Below are positions 16,899 to 25,796 of a stretch of 64,000 nt of DNA, in pieces (the first letter of the stretch is position 1; every line of letters starts with the position of its first letter). The translations under genes were made by a program, and so were the position numbers. Below the pieces are notes generated by a model. That model saw only the letters and a program-made list of their open reading frames with translations, was not told where the DNA came from and did no database searches. The stretch comes from Bacteroidales bacterium (GTDB lineage Bacteria > Bacteroidota > Bacteroidia > Bacteroidales > UBA932). The stretch covers positions 1-64,000 of the forward strand of contig JAFRNC010000003.1 of assembly GCA_017430365.1 (NCBI GenBank), written 5' to 3'.

Positions 16899-17057
16899 TG
16901 AGTGGCACACTCTGCATGTGTTTCGGGGAGAAGCCTTCCCGAAACACTATGCAAGTTGTGCCGATGTCGAACAATTCCGCTGCGCGATTGTCCAACTCCC
17001 GGCGGGGAAGCCTGCTCGCAAGCTCGCATCCGTGGCGGAATCCAAACAGCATTGATT
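16899..17057. other. Candidate origin of transfer (oriT)
   Basis: This non-coding stretch directly precedes the mob genes. It holds a strong hairpin: GTGTTTCGGG at 16918-16927 pairs with CCCGAAACAC at 16938-16947, extended by GCAT/ATGC past one bulged base (16914-16952). It also holds a short repeat ACAAT...ATTGT near 16970-17001 and repeated GCTCGCAAGCTCGC. The position and hairpin fit an oriT for the relaxase at 17439, but the nick site cannot be read directly. Confidence 0.45.
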
Positions 17058-17435
17058 ATGAAGAAAAAGTATTTTGACCCCAATAATTTCAAGGTAAACA
17101 TGACCTGCCGGATGGCCTTCCGTGCCACTCAGCAGGACCGGATCTCCATCAAAGCAAAGGCACAAGCCTGCGGTAAATCCGTCAGCGAATACATCCGCCA
17201 GTGCGCCATCGGCCACAAGCCCAAACTCCGGATGACCCGGAGCCAGGCCCAGGCCTATATCAGCATCAGCGAAGCCCGGGGCGACCTGATCCATATCAAG
17301 AACGCCCTGAAAGCAATGCCGCAGGAAGAACGCCTCCGTTGTTTCGCCGACCCTTATTTCATGAGAAAATGGATTTCCGGCGCGAACAAGCTCATCAAGC
17401 GATGGAGAGAGATTGAACGAACCTTAACAGAATAA
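17058..17435 (+). CDS. MobC-like relaxosome accessory protein
   Basis: From the ATG at 17058 the 125-residue product is basic and starts MKKKYFDPNNF. It then shows VNMTCRMAFRATQQDRISIKA and ACGKSVSEYIRQCAIG, a ribbon-helix-helix-like pattern of plasmid mobilization proteins of the MobC family. It ends three bases before the relaxase start, as usual for mobC-mobA pairs. It should bind oriT and help the relaxase open the strands. A longer open frame upstream has no coding character and covers the candidate oriT. Confidence 0.8.
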   Translation: MKKKYFDPNNFKVNMTCRMAFRATQQDRISIKAKAQACGKSVSEYIRQCAIGHKPKLRMTRSQAQAYISISEARGDLIHIKNALKAMPQEERLRCFADPYFMRKWISGANKLIKRWREIERTLTE

Positions 17436-17438
17436 GCC

Positions 17439-18623
17439 ATGATAGCAAAAGCCAAATCAATTGCACACGGCGGGGTGTCCCTCGGATACATTACCCGTCA
17501 AGGAAAAGCACAGGTAGTAAAACTGAACCACCTCCCGGAGGATGCCAGCCCACAGGCCATCTATGGGTATATGAAGCTGCACCAGAAACTCCGGGAGGAA
17601 GAGTTACAATGCCGTCCGTTGAAGAACAACATGATCCGGATGGAGATCTCTCCGTCCAAGGAGGAGTCCGAAGGTTGGACCCTGGAAGACTGGAAGCAGC
17701 TGGCTGATGATTTCGTCCAGGCTTTCGACAAGGTCCGGCTGCCCGGAGAGGAGGGACGCTACAGGTCTCCATGCCGCCTTGCCAATTCCCAATACATCAT
17801 CACGCTCCATACGGACAGCAAGTCCGGCATCCCCCACCTCCATCTTGACTGCAACCGCGTCGATATGGACAACTGCCTGAACAGCGACCACCTTATCGGT
17901 ATCCGGGCAAAGACGGCCGCCGAGGAAGTCAACCGCCTGCGCGGCTGGAAACGCACGGAGGAAAGGTTTGAAGAGAACAAGGCCCGCATCAAGAAGGATT
18001 GCCTCGCGGTCCTAGCCGGAATGTCGGCCTTCTCCTGGGATAAGTATACCGCTGCGCTTGAGGCCAAAGGATATACCGTCAAACTGAAGCTAAATGCCTC
18101 TGTGACTGTCCGGGGATACACCATCCTGAGTGGGAACTCCGCCTATAAATCCTCCATCATCAGCCGTGACCTGACGCCGGTGAAGATCCAGGATACTTGG
18201 GAGAAGATGCGTCCGGAGATCAGATACGGGCAGATGACCTATGAGGAGCGCCTCGCTTTTGCCACGTCCGATGAAGGGAAGGATTATCTGTTCCCGTTGG
18301 GTTTAACCTTGGATGGGAAGAGATATGAAACGAAAGCTTCCGGCGGAGCAGTGAAGGCCTTTCATGAAGAGAGCAGAGCGATCGAGCGAACCCATTCGCC
18401 GGAAGAGTCTGGCAACATCTTTCGAACTGCCTTCCTTCTTTTCGTCGGGCAAGTCGATGCTGCCACCTCCTTCGCCCAAAACTGCGGAGGCGGCGGATCC
18501 GCCCCCGACCAGAACTGGGGCCGCGACAAGAACGAGGACGACATCCTCTGGGCCCGCCGTTGCTTCCGCAAGGCGCGGGAGATGGTTACTACGCCGGTGA
18601 TAAGGCTGAATAGAAGGAGATAA
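17439..18623 (+). CDS. Relaxase/mobilization nuclease
   Basis: The 394-residue product starts with the conserved MIAKAKSIAHGG block of Bacteroidota mobilization nucleases. The metal-binding histidine motif is PHLHLDCNRVD, with H133 and H135. The nicking tyrosine is probably one of the early tyrosines (YITRQG or YGYM). The C-terminal third is less conserved, rich in charged residues and probably flexible. The enzyme should nick oriT and pilot one strand into a recipient. No coupling protein or secretion genes are present in the island, so it is mobilizable and not self-transmissible. Confidence 0.9.
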   Translation: MIAKAKSIAHGGVSLGYITRQGKAQVVKLNHLPEDASPQAIYGYMKLHQKLREEELQCRPLKNNMIRMEISPSKEESEGWTLEDWKQLADDFVQAFDKVRLPGEEGRYRSPCRLANSQYIITLHTDSKSGIPHLHLDCNRVDMDNCLNSDHLIGIRAKTAAEEVNRLRGWKRTEERFEENKARIKKDCLAVLAGMSAFSWDKYTAALEAKGYTVKLKLNASVTVRGYTILSGNSAYKSSIISRDLTPVKIQDTWEKMRPEIRYGQMTYEERLAFATSDEGKDYLFPLGLTLDGKRYETKASGGAVKAFHEESRAIERTHSPEESGNIFRTAFLLFVGQVDAATSFAQNCGGGGSAPDQNWGRDKNEDDILWARRCFRKAREMVTTPVIRLNRRR

Positions 18624-18630
18624 TTCCAAG

Positions 18631-18730
18631 AAACAATGAACTGCTGAGGATTCCTTGGCAGTTCATTGTTTATCAGTGGGTATTTCCTTTTTGGAGATAC
18701 CCACGGCTGTTTCCATATTGGAAATAGTCG
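18631..18730. repeat. Three consecutive hairpins after the mobilization operon
   Basis: Hairpin 1 pairs 18631-18644 with 18658-18671 (14 bp perfect). Hairpin 2 pairs GTGGGTAT at 18676-18683 with ATACCCAC at 18697-18704. Hairpin 3 pairs 18704-18715 with 18719-18730 and is the inverted second copy of the hairpin at 14118. Hairpin 1 may terminate the mob transcript. The other two have no T-run and could be a structural or replication site. Confidence 0.6.
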
Positions 18731-18807
18731 TATATAAGTGTGCAGAATCCAGAGTTACCATCTATCCTAAAAGACATAATGTGCAGAATGATTACACAAT
18801 AATGTTT

Positions 18808-18815
18808 TATCTTTG
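18808..18815 (+). promoter_or_regulatory. -7 box of the DUF2130 gene
   Basis: TATCTTTG matches TAnnTTTG. A transcript would start near 18822 with a leader of about 70 bases. No -33 TTTG is seen. Confidence 0.5.
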
Positions 18816-18890
18816 CACCGTCAATAGGAAAAGAGACCTCTTGGCGGTGTTTTATGCAAATAGAATTAGTAAACCAAAATAAACAAAAAC

Positions 18891-20267
18891 ATGAGAGAGC
18901 TCAAATGCCCCAAGTGCGGAAATGTCTTTTCTGTTGACGAAGCTGACTACGCTTCCATCGTTAACCAGGTAAAAGGTGCTGAGTTCGACGCGGAGGTCAA
19001 TCGCCGTCTTGCCGAGCTGCATCACCAGCAGCAGGTTGAAGAGCAGGCGCGCGCTGCAACACAGGAGAAAGCTCACCAGAGCGAGTTGTTCAAGAAGGAT
19101 CAGGCCATCAGTGCTATGGATAGAGAGATAGCCCAGCTGAAAGAGCAGCTTTCCGCGATGGGTGACCGCCAGAAACTTGCTATAGGCACCGCCGTGGCCG
19201 ACAAGGACAAAGAGATTGCCGCCCTCAAGGCTACCATCGACCAGAATGCCCAGGCACTGGAGATTGCTGTCCTGAAAGAGCGCCAGCAGGCGAAAGAGGC
19301 TGCACAGGCCAAAGACGCTGAGATCGCCGAGCTTCGCTCCCAGGCCAAGCTGGCTGCCTCAGAAGCATCCCTTCGTGAGAAGAGCCTGCAGGCCGAGTAC
19401 GAAGGCAAGCTGCAGGTGGTCAAGTCGGAGGCCGCATCTCGCCTGCGTGTCGCAGAGGACGAAGTACAGCGCCTTAAGGATTTCAAGACCCGGTTGTCCA
19501 CCAAGATGGTCGGCGAAAGTCTGGAGGCCCACTGCAGTACCGTCTTCGAAAGCGAGCTGCGTGCGCTCCTTCCGAGCGCCTTCTTCGAGAAGGACAATGA
19601 TGCCTCCGGTGGTAGCAAGGGAGACTTCATCTTTCGCGACTACGAGGATGGTATGGAGTACGTGTCCATCATGTTCGAAATGAAGAACGAGATGGACGAG
19701 ACGGCCACCAAGCATCGCAACGAGGACTTTTATAAGAAACTCGATGCCGACCGCAATGCCAAAGGTTGCGAGTATGCTGTGCTGGTTTCCCTCCTGGAGC
19801 CTGATAACGAACTGTTCAATGGCGGCATCGTGGATGTGTCCCATCGCTATCCCAAGATGTACGTCATCCGTCCTCAGTTCTTCAAGGCCATCATCACCCT
19901 CCTGGTGAATGCGGCCAAGAAGTCAGTGGAGTACAAGCGCCAGCTTGCCATTGCCCGTAGCCAGAGCATCGACGTGACCAACTTCGAGGGCCAACTGGAG
20001 GCCTTCAAGGACGCCTTCGGCCGCAACTATCGCCTAGCTAGCGAGAAGTTCAAGACCGCCATCGACGAAATCGACAAGTCCATTGCCCATCTCCAGAAGA
20101 TCAAGGACGCCCTCATTGGCTCAGAGAACAACCTGCGCCTCGCCAACGACAAGGCAGACAACCTCACCATCAAACGGCTCACTCGTGGCAACCCCACGAT
20201 GAAGGCCAAGTTCGATGAGGCACGTCAGAACAAGCAGGAAGAAGGACCGGAGGTCCAGGAATCCTAG
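18891..20267 (+). CDS. DUF2130 protein with coiled coil
   Basis: The 458-residue product opens with a CPKCGNVF zinc-knuckle half-motif and has a long Ala/Glu/Lys/Gln-rich coiled coil at about 35-200. The DUF2130 domain follows at about 215-370 ([26 protein letters not shown], then [17 protein letters not shown]). The ExK-like FEMKNEMD pattern recalls the restriction-endonuclease fold seen in this family, so a nuclease role is plausible but unproven. It has its own promoter and lies between the mob operon and the GIY-YIG gene. Its codon choice is GC-rich, unlike the later cargo. Confidence 0.8.
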   Translation: MRELKCPKCGNVFSVDEADYASIVNQVKGAEFDAEVNRRLAELHHQQQVEEQARAATQEKAHQSELFKKDQAISAMDREIAQLKEQLSAMGDRQKLAIGTAVADKDKEIAALKATIDQNAQALEIAVLKERQQAKEAAQAKDAEIAELRSQAKLAASEASLREKSLQAEYEGKLQVVKSEAASRLRVAEDEVQRLKDFKTRLSTKMVGESLEAHCSTVFESELRALLPSAFFEKDNDASGGSKGDFIFRDYEDGMEYVSIMFEMKNEMDETATKHRNEDFYKKLDADRNAKGCEYAVLVSLLEPDNELFNGGIVDVSHRYPKMYVIRPQFFKAIITLLVNAAKKSVEYKRQLAIARSQSIDVTNFEGQLEAFKDAFGRNYRLASEKFKTAIDEIDKSIAHLQKIKDALIGSENNLRLANDKADNLTIKRLTRGNPTMKAKFDEARQNKQEEGPEVQES

Positions 20268-20504
20268 CGCCCTCTGGGCAGTACTTGGAAATGTTGTGTG
20301 CATCCCTGCTGACGACTTAATCCAAGTATACTAACCAAGCACAATCTGTAACAAGGTTCAGGTACCTTTCCTGGGCCTTGTTTGTTATTACATCGTTTTC
20401 AGCGTACAGTAGGGAAATAGATCTGTAAAAGTCATATTGTTCTGGACTGTTAGAAAAAATGCTTACCTTTATAAAATCAACACTTTAAGGTTTCTTTTAC
20501 TAAG

Positions 20505-21155
20505 ATGAAAGATAGCGGTTGCATTTACATCCTTACCAATCCCTCCTTCCCGGAGTATGTTAAGATTGGATATGCTTCTAACTTGGAAGCACGTTTGAAG
20601 CAACTAAATCGTTCTGAGACCATACCGTTCGCCTTTCGGGCGTACGCAATCTATGAAGTGGAAAAGGCTCTTACCGATAAAGAGCTCCACAAGTTAATAG
20701 ACAAATTGAACCCAGATCTTCGCACAATAGAGAATTTTGATGGGAAAGCCCGTGTTAAGGAATTCTATGCGATGTCTGCCGAAGACGCATATAGCCTCCT
20801 TGAGTGTATTGCCAAAATATCTGGAACCACCGACCGTCTCAAAAAGATGAAACCGGAAGGGCACGAGGTAGAGGATGAAAGAATGGCTCAGGAGATTAAA
20901 GAGACTGCCCGACGTGGGCCATTCCGCTTTGGAGAGTGTGGCATTCCCACTGGTTCCGAGTTAGCGTATGTAGATGACCCCTCAGTAAAGGTGAAGGTAA
21001 TCGATGACCGTCATATTCAGTATGGTAGCGAGACGACCTCACTCTCTGCCTTAGCTCAGCGCCTTAAAGGTTTCAATCACCCGGTTCAAGGAACACTTTG
21101 GTTCAAGTATCAAGGTGAAGTTCTTGCCGATTTACGTGACCGCTTAGGAAAATAA
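20505..21155 (+). CDS. GIY-YIG (T5orf172-type) nuclease with DUF4357/RAMA-like domain
   Basis: The 216-residue product starts with a GIY-YIG module of the T5orf172 kind at about 5-95 (GCIYILTNPSFPEYVKIGYA, LEARLKQLN). Its C-terminal domain at about 140-212 (FRFGECGIPTGSELAYV, SLSALAQRL, VQGTLWFKYQGEVL) resembles DUF4357/RAMA modules found beside restriction-modification and other defence proteins. It may cut or recognise modified DNA. The next gene starts 27 bases later on the same strand, so the two are probably an operon and may work together. Confidence 0.8.
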   Translation: MKDSGCIYILTNPSFPEYVKIGYASNLEARLKQLNRSETIPFAFRAYAIYEVEKALTDKELHKLIDKLNPDLRTIENFDGKARVKEFYAMSAEDAYSLLECIAKISGTTDRLKKMKPEGHEVEDERMAQEIKETARRGPFRFGECGIPTGSELAYVDDPSVKVKVIDDRHIQYGSETTSLSALAQRLKGFNHPVQGTLWFKYQGEVLADLRDRLGK

Positions 21156-21182
21156 CACAATAGCCTTTAAAACTTTCCCCTT

Positions 21183-23246
21183 ATGGTAGATTCGTACTCC
21201 ATATCATCTGAGTTTGGATATGACGGCCTTAACGTCAAAAAGACCGAACGTGATAAACTCCCTAAAAGTGTTGACCTCTTGTATGATGATATAATGGCCA
21301 AAGCAGAGGAGAAATCCCCTTTTTACGCAAAATGCTTTCGTCAATTGTTCTCTTTGAGCGACAATTCCGTCCAGGTTTTGTTCAGCGAGAGTGTTCAGAA
21401 AAGGATGGTGAAATTCTGTGATAAAGAGAGTGACCGCGAGTTTCTTGAATTTTATCAATCTCTCTTTAACTTCGTTCGTGAAACCCCTCAATTGGCAGAC
21501 AAACAGGATGAAATTACCCTGGAGAACTTAATCAAGGTATTTGCGGAAAAATTGACGCCCAACGATATCGGTTTACTAAGGGAAAAAGGAAGGAAGATTG
21601 GTCATTTCCCTTTGTATCTCGCATTAGATAGGTATTTTAAAAACTCCGAGCCTCTGGTTCGGGAATTCGCGTTAAACACCTCATATATCTATAGTTCTGA
21701 TGCCAAGAAAGATAGACGGGCAACGTATCTTCAAGGTGATTCTCTCAAAGCGTTTAACAAGCTCAGATTTCAGTTTGGAAAATTTGCACCATCTGTCAGA
21801 AGATACTTCAAAAACATAGACCATGTTTACAAAGATCTCCTTTTCACCGAAATCAATGTGATGGAAGGTACATCTTTCAGCCAGAGTTTTGTGAATTGGG
21901 TTCAATGGAAGTACGGTGGCGCTTGTTTTTTGGGAGATAGCACTTCATCATTTCCGACGTGGTGTTTTTCACAGCGTTGTGTAGAAATGTGCTTCCCGAA
22001 AAAAGATGAGCAGCTAGAAGCCTTCAAAAGCTTATATAACCATATCGTGGAGAAGTTATCTGCCCCACGTGACAAAAACGTTGTTGAATCTCTTGACAAC
22101 CTATTACAATTCGAAGAAGATTCTCACGCCGCAAGGATGGTATATGATGAAGCTTTAGATCGCTATGTCTCAGAAAAAGTTCCGAACATAGTACGTAAGG
22201 TCAGCCCCTCAAAATATGTCACCGAGGAGACTAAGCGACTTGTCCGTTTTATTGGACACGGGCTTTCTATTGAAGGAAAGAATCTGATTATTCCAGCAGG
22301 CGGAGCGATAGCCCTCCCTATTGAGAAACGGGAGCCGCCCAAGAGAACCTTTGATGAGCGGAGGCAAGAGTATGAAGAGAAAAGGAAGCAAAGGGAGCAG
22401 GCTGGGAAAGTTGTCGTTGAAGGAAGTCCGATTATCGAGCGTTTTATAACTTGGGCAAAGAGTCAGGACTGGTTTCCTACTTGGGCTACGCTCTATCAAA
22501 AGACTTTTAACGAAGATCCTGATAGCCATCTTCATTCACTGGTCGTAGCAAAGGCACTCAACAATAGTATCCCAGGCAGGGGCCTATATAAAGTCCTCTA
22601 TCATTTTGATTTCCCGTTTGAGGTTTTTGAATGGAATGAGAAGATAAAGGAGGCCGAAAATGGGTTCATCACAGCCGATAGGAAAGCGATTGTCGATAAG
22701 CTTGCAGATGATGTGGCGAGCGCCCCTGACGGATTCTTATTAAAAACAGCCAGGCAGGTATTTGAAGAATTTGGCCTTGATGCTGACCACGTGACGAGTG
22801 GCCTCTACTTATTGGCTGAATCTCTGGAACAAGATAATATAGGCTACGCACCAACTGATTACAAAGAGTATATCTGTTTGTACAAATCCTCAGGTAAGGG
22901 AGCTAACCTTATACATTCTTCTTGGAGATGGAAAGATACGTATTCAGCACCATTATCTCTGATTAAGATTGTTGCGCAGATGGCGAAGGCAACCAGCTTA
23001 AAGGATTCAGACGTTAAACTGATGGATGAATTCCTCACTGGTCACAAAGTTGACAAAAACGCTAAGAAATACCTCCTTGGATGCTTCATTGTCTATTCAA
23101 AAGAAGGTCCTAGCAATTATGCGTATGACTTCTCAAATCTGAGAAAAGACGAAAAAGAAGAGTATTTCAAAGTGTTGGAACAATTCTCAAGGGGAAACGC
23201 ATCACGCGTTTCACTGCTAGAAAAGCATAAAAACCGATTCCTCTAA
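21183..23246 (+). CDS. Large protein of unknown family, partner of the GIY-YIG gene
   Basis: I recognise no family in this 687-residue protein. It is soluble, with no signal peptide or membrane segment. Its N-terminal two thirds are alpha-helical, with a charged coiled segment (RRQEYEEKRKQREQ) at about 395-410. The C-terminal third (RFITWAKSQDWFPTWATLY, FDFPFEVFEWN, LAESLEQDNIGYAPTDYKEY) has many aromatic residues. No P-loop, nuclease or methylase motif is visible. It follows the GIY-YIG/DUF4357 gene by 27 bases in a defence-rich island. A role as effector or sensor of an undescribed defence system is inference from context only. Confidence 0.8.
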   Translation: MVDSYSISSEFGYDGLNVKKTERDKLPKSVDLLYDDIMAKAEEKSPFYAKCFRQLFSLSDNSVQVLFSESVQKRMVKFCDKESDREFLEFYQSLFNFVRETPQLADKQDEITLENLIKVFAEKLTPNDIGLLREKGRKIGHFPLYLALDRYFKNSEPLVREFALNTSYIYSSDAKKDRRATYLQGDSLKAFNKLRFQFGKFAPSVRRYFKNIDHVYKDLLFTEINVMEGTSFSQSFVNWVQWKYGGACFLGDSTSSFPTWCFSQRCVEMCFPKKDEQLEAFKSLYNHIVEKLSAPRDKNVVESLDNLLQFEEDSHAARMVYDEALDRYVSEKVPNIVRKVSPSKYVTEETKRLVRFIGHGLSIEGKNLIIPAGGAIALPIEKREPPKRTFDERRQEYEEKRKQREQAGKVVVEGSPIIERFITWAKSQDWFPTWATLYQKTFNEDPDSHLHSLVVAKALNNSIPGRGLYKVLYHFDFPFEVFEWNEKIKEAENGFITADRKAIVDKLADDVASAPDGFLLKTARQVFEEFGLDADHVTSGLYLLAESLEQDNIGYAPTDYKEYICLYKSSGKGANLIHSSWRWKDTYSAPLSLIKIVAQMAKATSLKDSDVKLMDEFLTGHKVDKNAKKYLLGCFIVYSKEGPSNYAYDFSNLRKDEKEEYFKVLEQFSRGNASRVSLLEKHKNRFL

Positions 23247-23566
23247 TTCACGGATATCTCCTTCTTCGGTAGGAATCGTCCACGCCGTCCATCCCGTCTG
23301 CCTCGTCCACGCAGGGCGGGGCAGTATTCGATTATTAACTCTACCCACCGATGGGACCGACCTTATTGCAACCGGCTTGTCCTATCCTGACAACAGGTCC
23401 ACCATCAAACAGTCAGAACAACTGGCCGCATACCGCTGATTGTCGAGGCTCTCCGCGAAAACCATAAATCGGAAAGTAATGGACTCCGGATAAAGATTCC
23501 GTAAAAAAATTACGGATATATAATTTATTTTATTATATTTGCGCTGAATATTAGAACACTAAAGTT
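23247..23566 (+). promoter_or_regulatory. Intergenic interval with palindromic operator and -7 box of the ATPase/TOPRIM pair
   Basis: The GC-rich first 240 bases carry no gene I can support. In the AT-rich end, TCCGTAA at 23498-23504 and TTACGGA at 23510-23516 form a palindrome. TATATTTG at 23534-23541 matches the -7 consensus, and its expected -33 position falls in the palindrome. A repressor bound there would block transcription of 23567. Confidence 0.55.
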
Positions 23567-24667
23567 ATGCTAGCAAAGTTTTCCGTAAAAAATTTCCGGG
23601 GGTTTACCGATAAAATAGAGCTAGACCTGACAAGGCATAGCAACTATAATTTCAGCACCTATGCCATTAAGGATGACATTATTAAGAATGGCATCATCTA
23701 TGGCCCCAACGGTTCTGGCAAGACTAATTTTGGCCTAGCCATCTTCGACATAGTGAATCATCTTACCCAAAAATGGAAGAAGGCAGACTACTATGTAAAC
23801 TTCACTTATGCCGGTAGCCAGACAATTCAGGTAGAGTTCGATTATACATTTGTCTTCGGCGCCCAGACTGTTGAGTATCGATATAGCAAGGACTATCACG
23901 GACTCCTCCAGAGCGAGGAAATGCTTGTGGATGGGAAACAGCTATTTAAGAGGGAAGCGGGTAAATTCCATATAGATATCAAGGAATTTCCAATGGATCC
24001 AATGTTTCAAAAGAATCTGGCGGACAATGCCAATAACGTGTCTATCGTCAATTTTCTTCTGACATCTTATCCTCTGGCAACGGATCATTATCTACTACAA
24101 CTGCAGAAGTTCGTCAATGGAATGCTATGGTTTCGCAGCTTGGATATAACCGAATTTATCGGACTTGAGAACAACACAACATTCCTAGATGAGTACATAA
24201 TTCGCAACAAATTGATTGATGATTTCAAGAGGTTCTTGTTGAACGTGAGCGGGCAGGATTTTAAGTTCGCCACCCCTAACCCAGGAGATAAGAATCTCTT
24301 CTGTGTCATCGATAAAAAAAAGATTCTATTTGATCTGATAGTGTCCACAGGAACTAGACATCTTCGGTTGCTTTATTTTTGGATGAAACGTATGGGGAAT
24401 GCAACTTTTGTATTCATCGACGAATTTGACGCATTCTACCATTTCAAATTGTCCTTTGAGGTCTGCAAACGACTTTTTGCACTGCAGTGCCAGGTATTCA
24501 CATCCTCTCATAATACATATCTGATGACGAATGACCTTTTGCGACCGGACTGTAACTTCATTCTTAACGAGAATAAGATTAAGCCGCTCTGCGATTGCAC
24601 GGACAAGGAGCTTCGATTCGGACACAACATTGAGAAACTCTTCAGAGGCAATGCGTTCCAGGTATGA
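23567..24667 (+). CDS. AbiL-like AAA ATPase
   Basis: The 366-residue product is an AAA_15/RecF-like ATPase. It starts MLAKFSVKNFRGF, with Walker A GPNGSGKT at 46-53, a shortened ABC-like region (TGTRHLRLLYFW) and Walker B TFVFIDEFDAFYH near 281, followed by FTSSHNTYLM. It overlaps the following gene by four bases. The ATPase plus small TOPRIM-like partner layout is that of AbiL, RloA/RloB and PARIS-type defence pairs. The partner looks closest to AbiLii/RloB. The ATPase would act as sensor or regulator. Confidence 0.8.
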   Translation: MLAKFSVKNFRGFTDKIELDLTRHSNYNFSTYAIKDDIIKNGIIYGPNGSGKTNFGLAIFDIVNHLTQKWKKADYYVNFTYAGSQTIQVEFDYTFVFGAQTVEYRYSKDYHGLLQSEEMLVDGKQLFKREAGKFHIDIKEFPMDPMFQKNLADNANNVSIVNFLLTSYPLATDHYLLQLQKFVNGMLWFRSLDITEFIGLENNTTFLDEYIIRNKLIDDFKRFLLNVSGQDFKFATPNPGDKNLFCVIDKKKILFDLIVSTGTRHLRLLYFWMKRMGNATFVFIDEFDAFYHFKLSFEVCKRLFALQCQVFTSSHNTYLMTNDLLRPDCNFILNENKIKPLCDCTDKELRFGHNIEKLFRGNAFQV

Positions 24668-25434
24668 TTTTGTTCGTTTTTGAAGGCAAGAGGCGCGAGC
24701 CAGACATATTCAGGACTCTTGAGTACCTGTTCTTTCCAAGGGGTCAGGCGATTGTCTGCTCCTTCGGGAACAATATCTATGAGTTATACCGACAGTTGAG
24801 TTCTTTAGGCAGTGGCGGGGATATAGTATCAATCCTTAGGGAAAAATATGAGAATAGTCCTGACAGTCCATTTAGCCCTGATACCAGGTCTTCCGATTTC
24901 TCCGAAATATTCTTGTTCTTTGACTATGACTTCCAAAACAGGAACTTAACCATGGAACAAATGAACAAGCAGATTTCCGAGATGCTTGAGCTTTTCAACG
25001 ACGAAACTGATAATGGCCTACTCTACATCAACTACCCTATGATAGAGGCGATTAGATACACAAAAGAGTTGCCAGATAGCCATTTCTCTGATTACTGTGT
25101 GTCGCGAACCGATTGCCATAATAAAGGATTTAAGGATATGGCTCAGCAGTTCTCTGCTTATGGAAGTCTTGACTTTATCGTTATCGATTTTCGCAGATCT
25201 CCAAGCGAGAAAAAAGTATCTATTGTTAAGCAAAATTGGGCGTTGTTGGAACGACAAAATGTTGTCAAAGCAAATATGATATGCAATGGAGAACTTGATG
25301 TCCCCGTTGACAAGGGTAGTATCTCGCAACAAAGAATCTTTGAATCACAGTTATCTAAGTTCATCGTACCCAAAAATGAGGTATCAATCTTGAGCGCTTT
25401 CCCTATATTTAACTTCAATTACTTTAAGCAATAG
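24664..25434 (+). CDS. AbiLii/RloB-like TOPRIM-fold partner
   Basis: The 256-residue product opens ILFVFEGKRREPDIFRTLEYLF, with the glutamate of a TOPRIM-like fold, followed by NNIYELYRQL, a block I associate with AbiLii/RloB proteins. An acidic FLFFDYDFQNR near 80 supplies the DxD pair. YINYPMIEAIRY and a C-terminal helical region complete the domain. It is translationally coupled to the ATPase by an ATGA overlap. By family analogy it is the effector nuclease released or activated by the ATPase on infection. The exact subfamily is uncertain. Confidence 0.75.
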   Translation: MILFVFEGKRREPDIFRTLEYLFFPRGQAIVCSFGNNIYELYRQLSSLGSGGDIVSILREKYENSPDSPFSPDTRSSDFSEIFLFFDYDFQNRNLTMEQMNKQISEMLELFNDETDNGLLYINYPMIEAIRYTKELPDSHFSDYCVSRTDCHNKGFKDMAQQFSAYGSLDFIVIDFRRSPSEKKVSIVKQNWALLERQNVVKANMICNGELDVPVDKGSISQQRIFESQLSKFIVPKNEVSILSAFPIFNFNYFKQ

Positions 25435-25436
25435 AT

Positions 25437-25639
25437 ATGCAACTTGGTAAAATGAAGCGCATAGATGATCTGCGCAAAGTATGGCCAAACGAAGCCACAA
25501 ATTTCACCAAATGGCTTGCTGAGGAAGAGAATCTTGAAGAGCTCGGCAAGGCTGTTTTGGCATTGAAATCAACTTGGAGAGTGCAAAACCTTATGAATTG
25601 GACACAGGAGCCTTGCAATTAAATGTTGATTTTTCCTAG
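25437..25639 (+). pseudogene. N-terminal remnant of a DUF4268-like protein
   Basis: The start encodes RIDDLRKVWPNEATNFTKWL, close to the opening LRxxWxxEAxxFTxWL of DUF4268 proteins. The first frame then loses the pattern. One missing base near 25557 would restore GIEINLESAKPYELDTGALQ, the family's next segment, but a TAG at 25637-25639 soon ends it. It begins two bases after the TOPRIM gene. It is a frameshifted, truncated fragment and not likely to be functional. Confidence 0.6.
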
Positions 25640-25796
25640 AAAAGGGGCAAACATGTCTTCGTATGGCTATGGTGTATTAATATCGCTTCTACTCATCAAA
25701 AAAGAGGGAAGATTATGTATTATTATTAGGCTGCGTGGCAATAGTTTATCGATGGAATCCTTAATTATCTTAAATACTTTATAATCTTTGTGTTAA

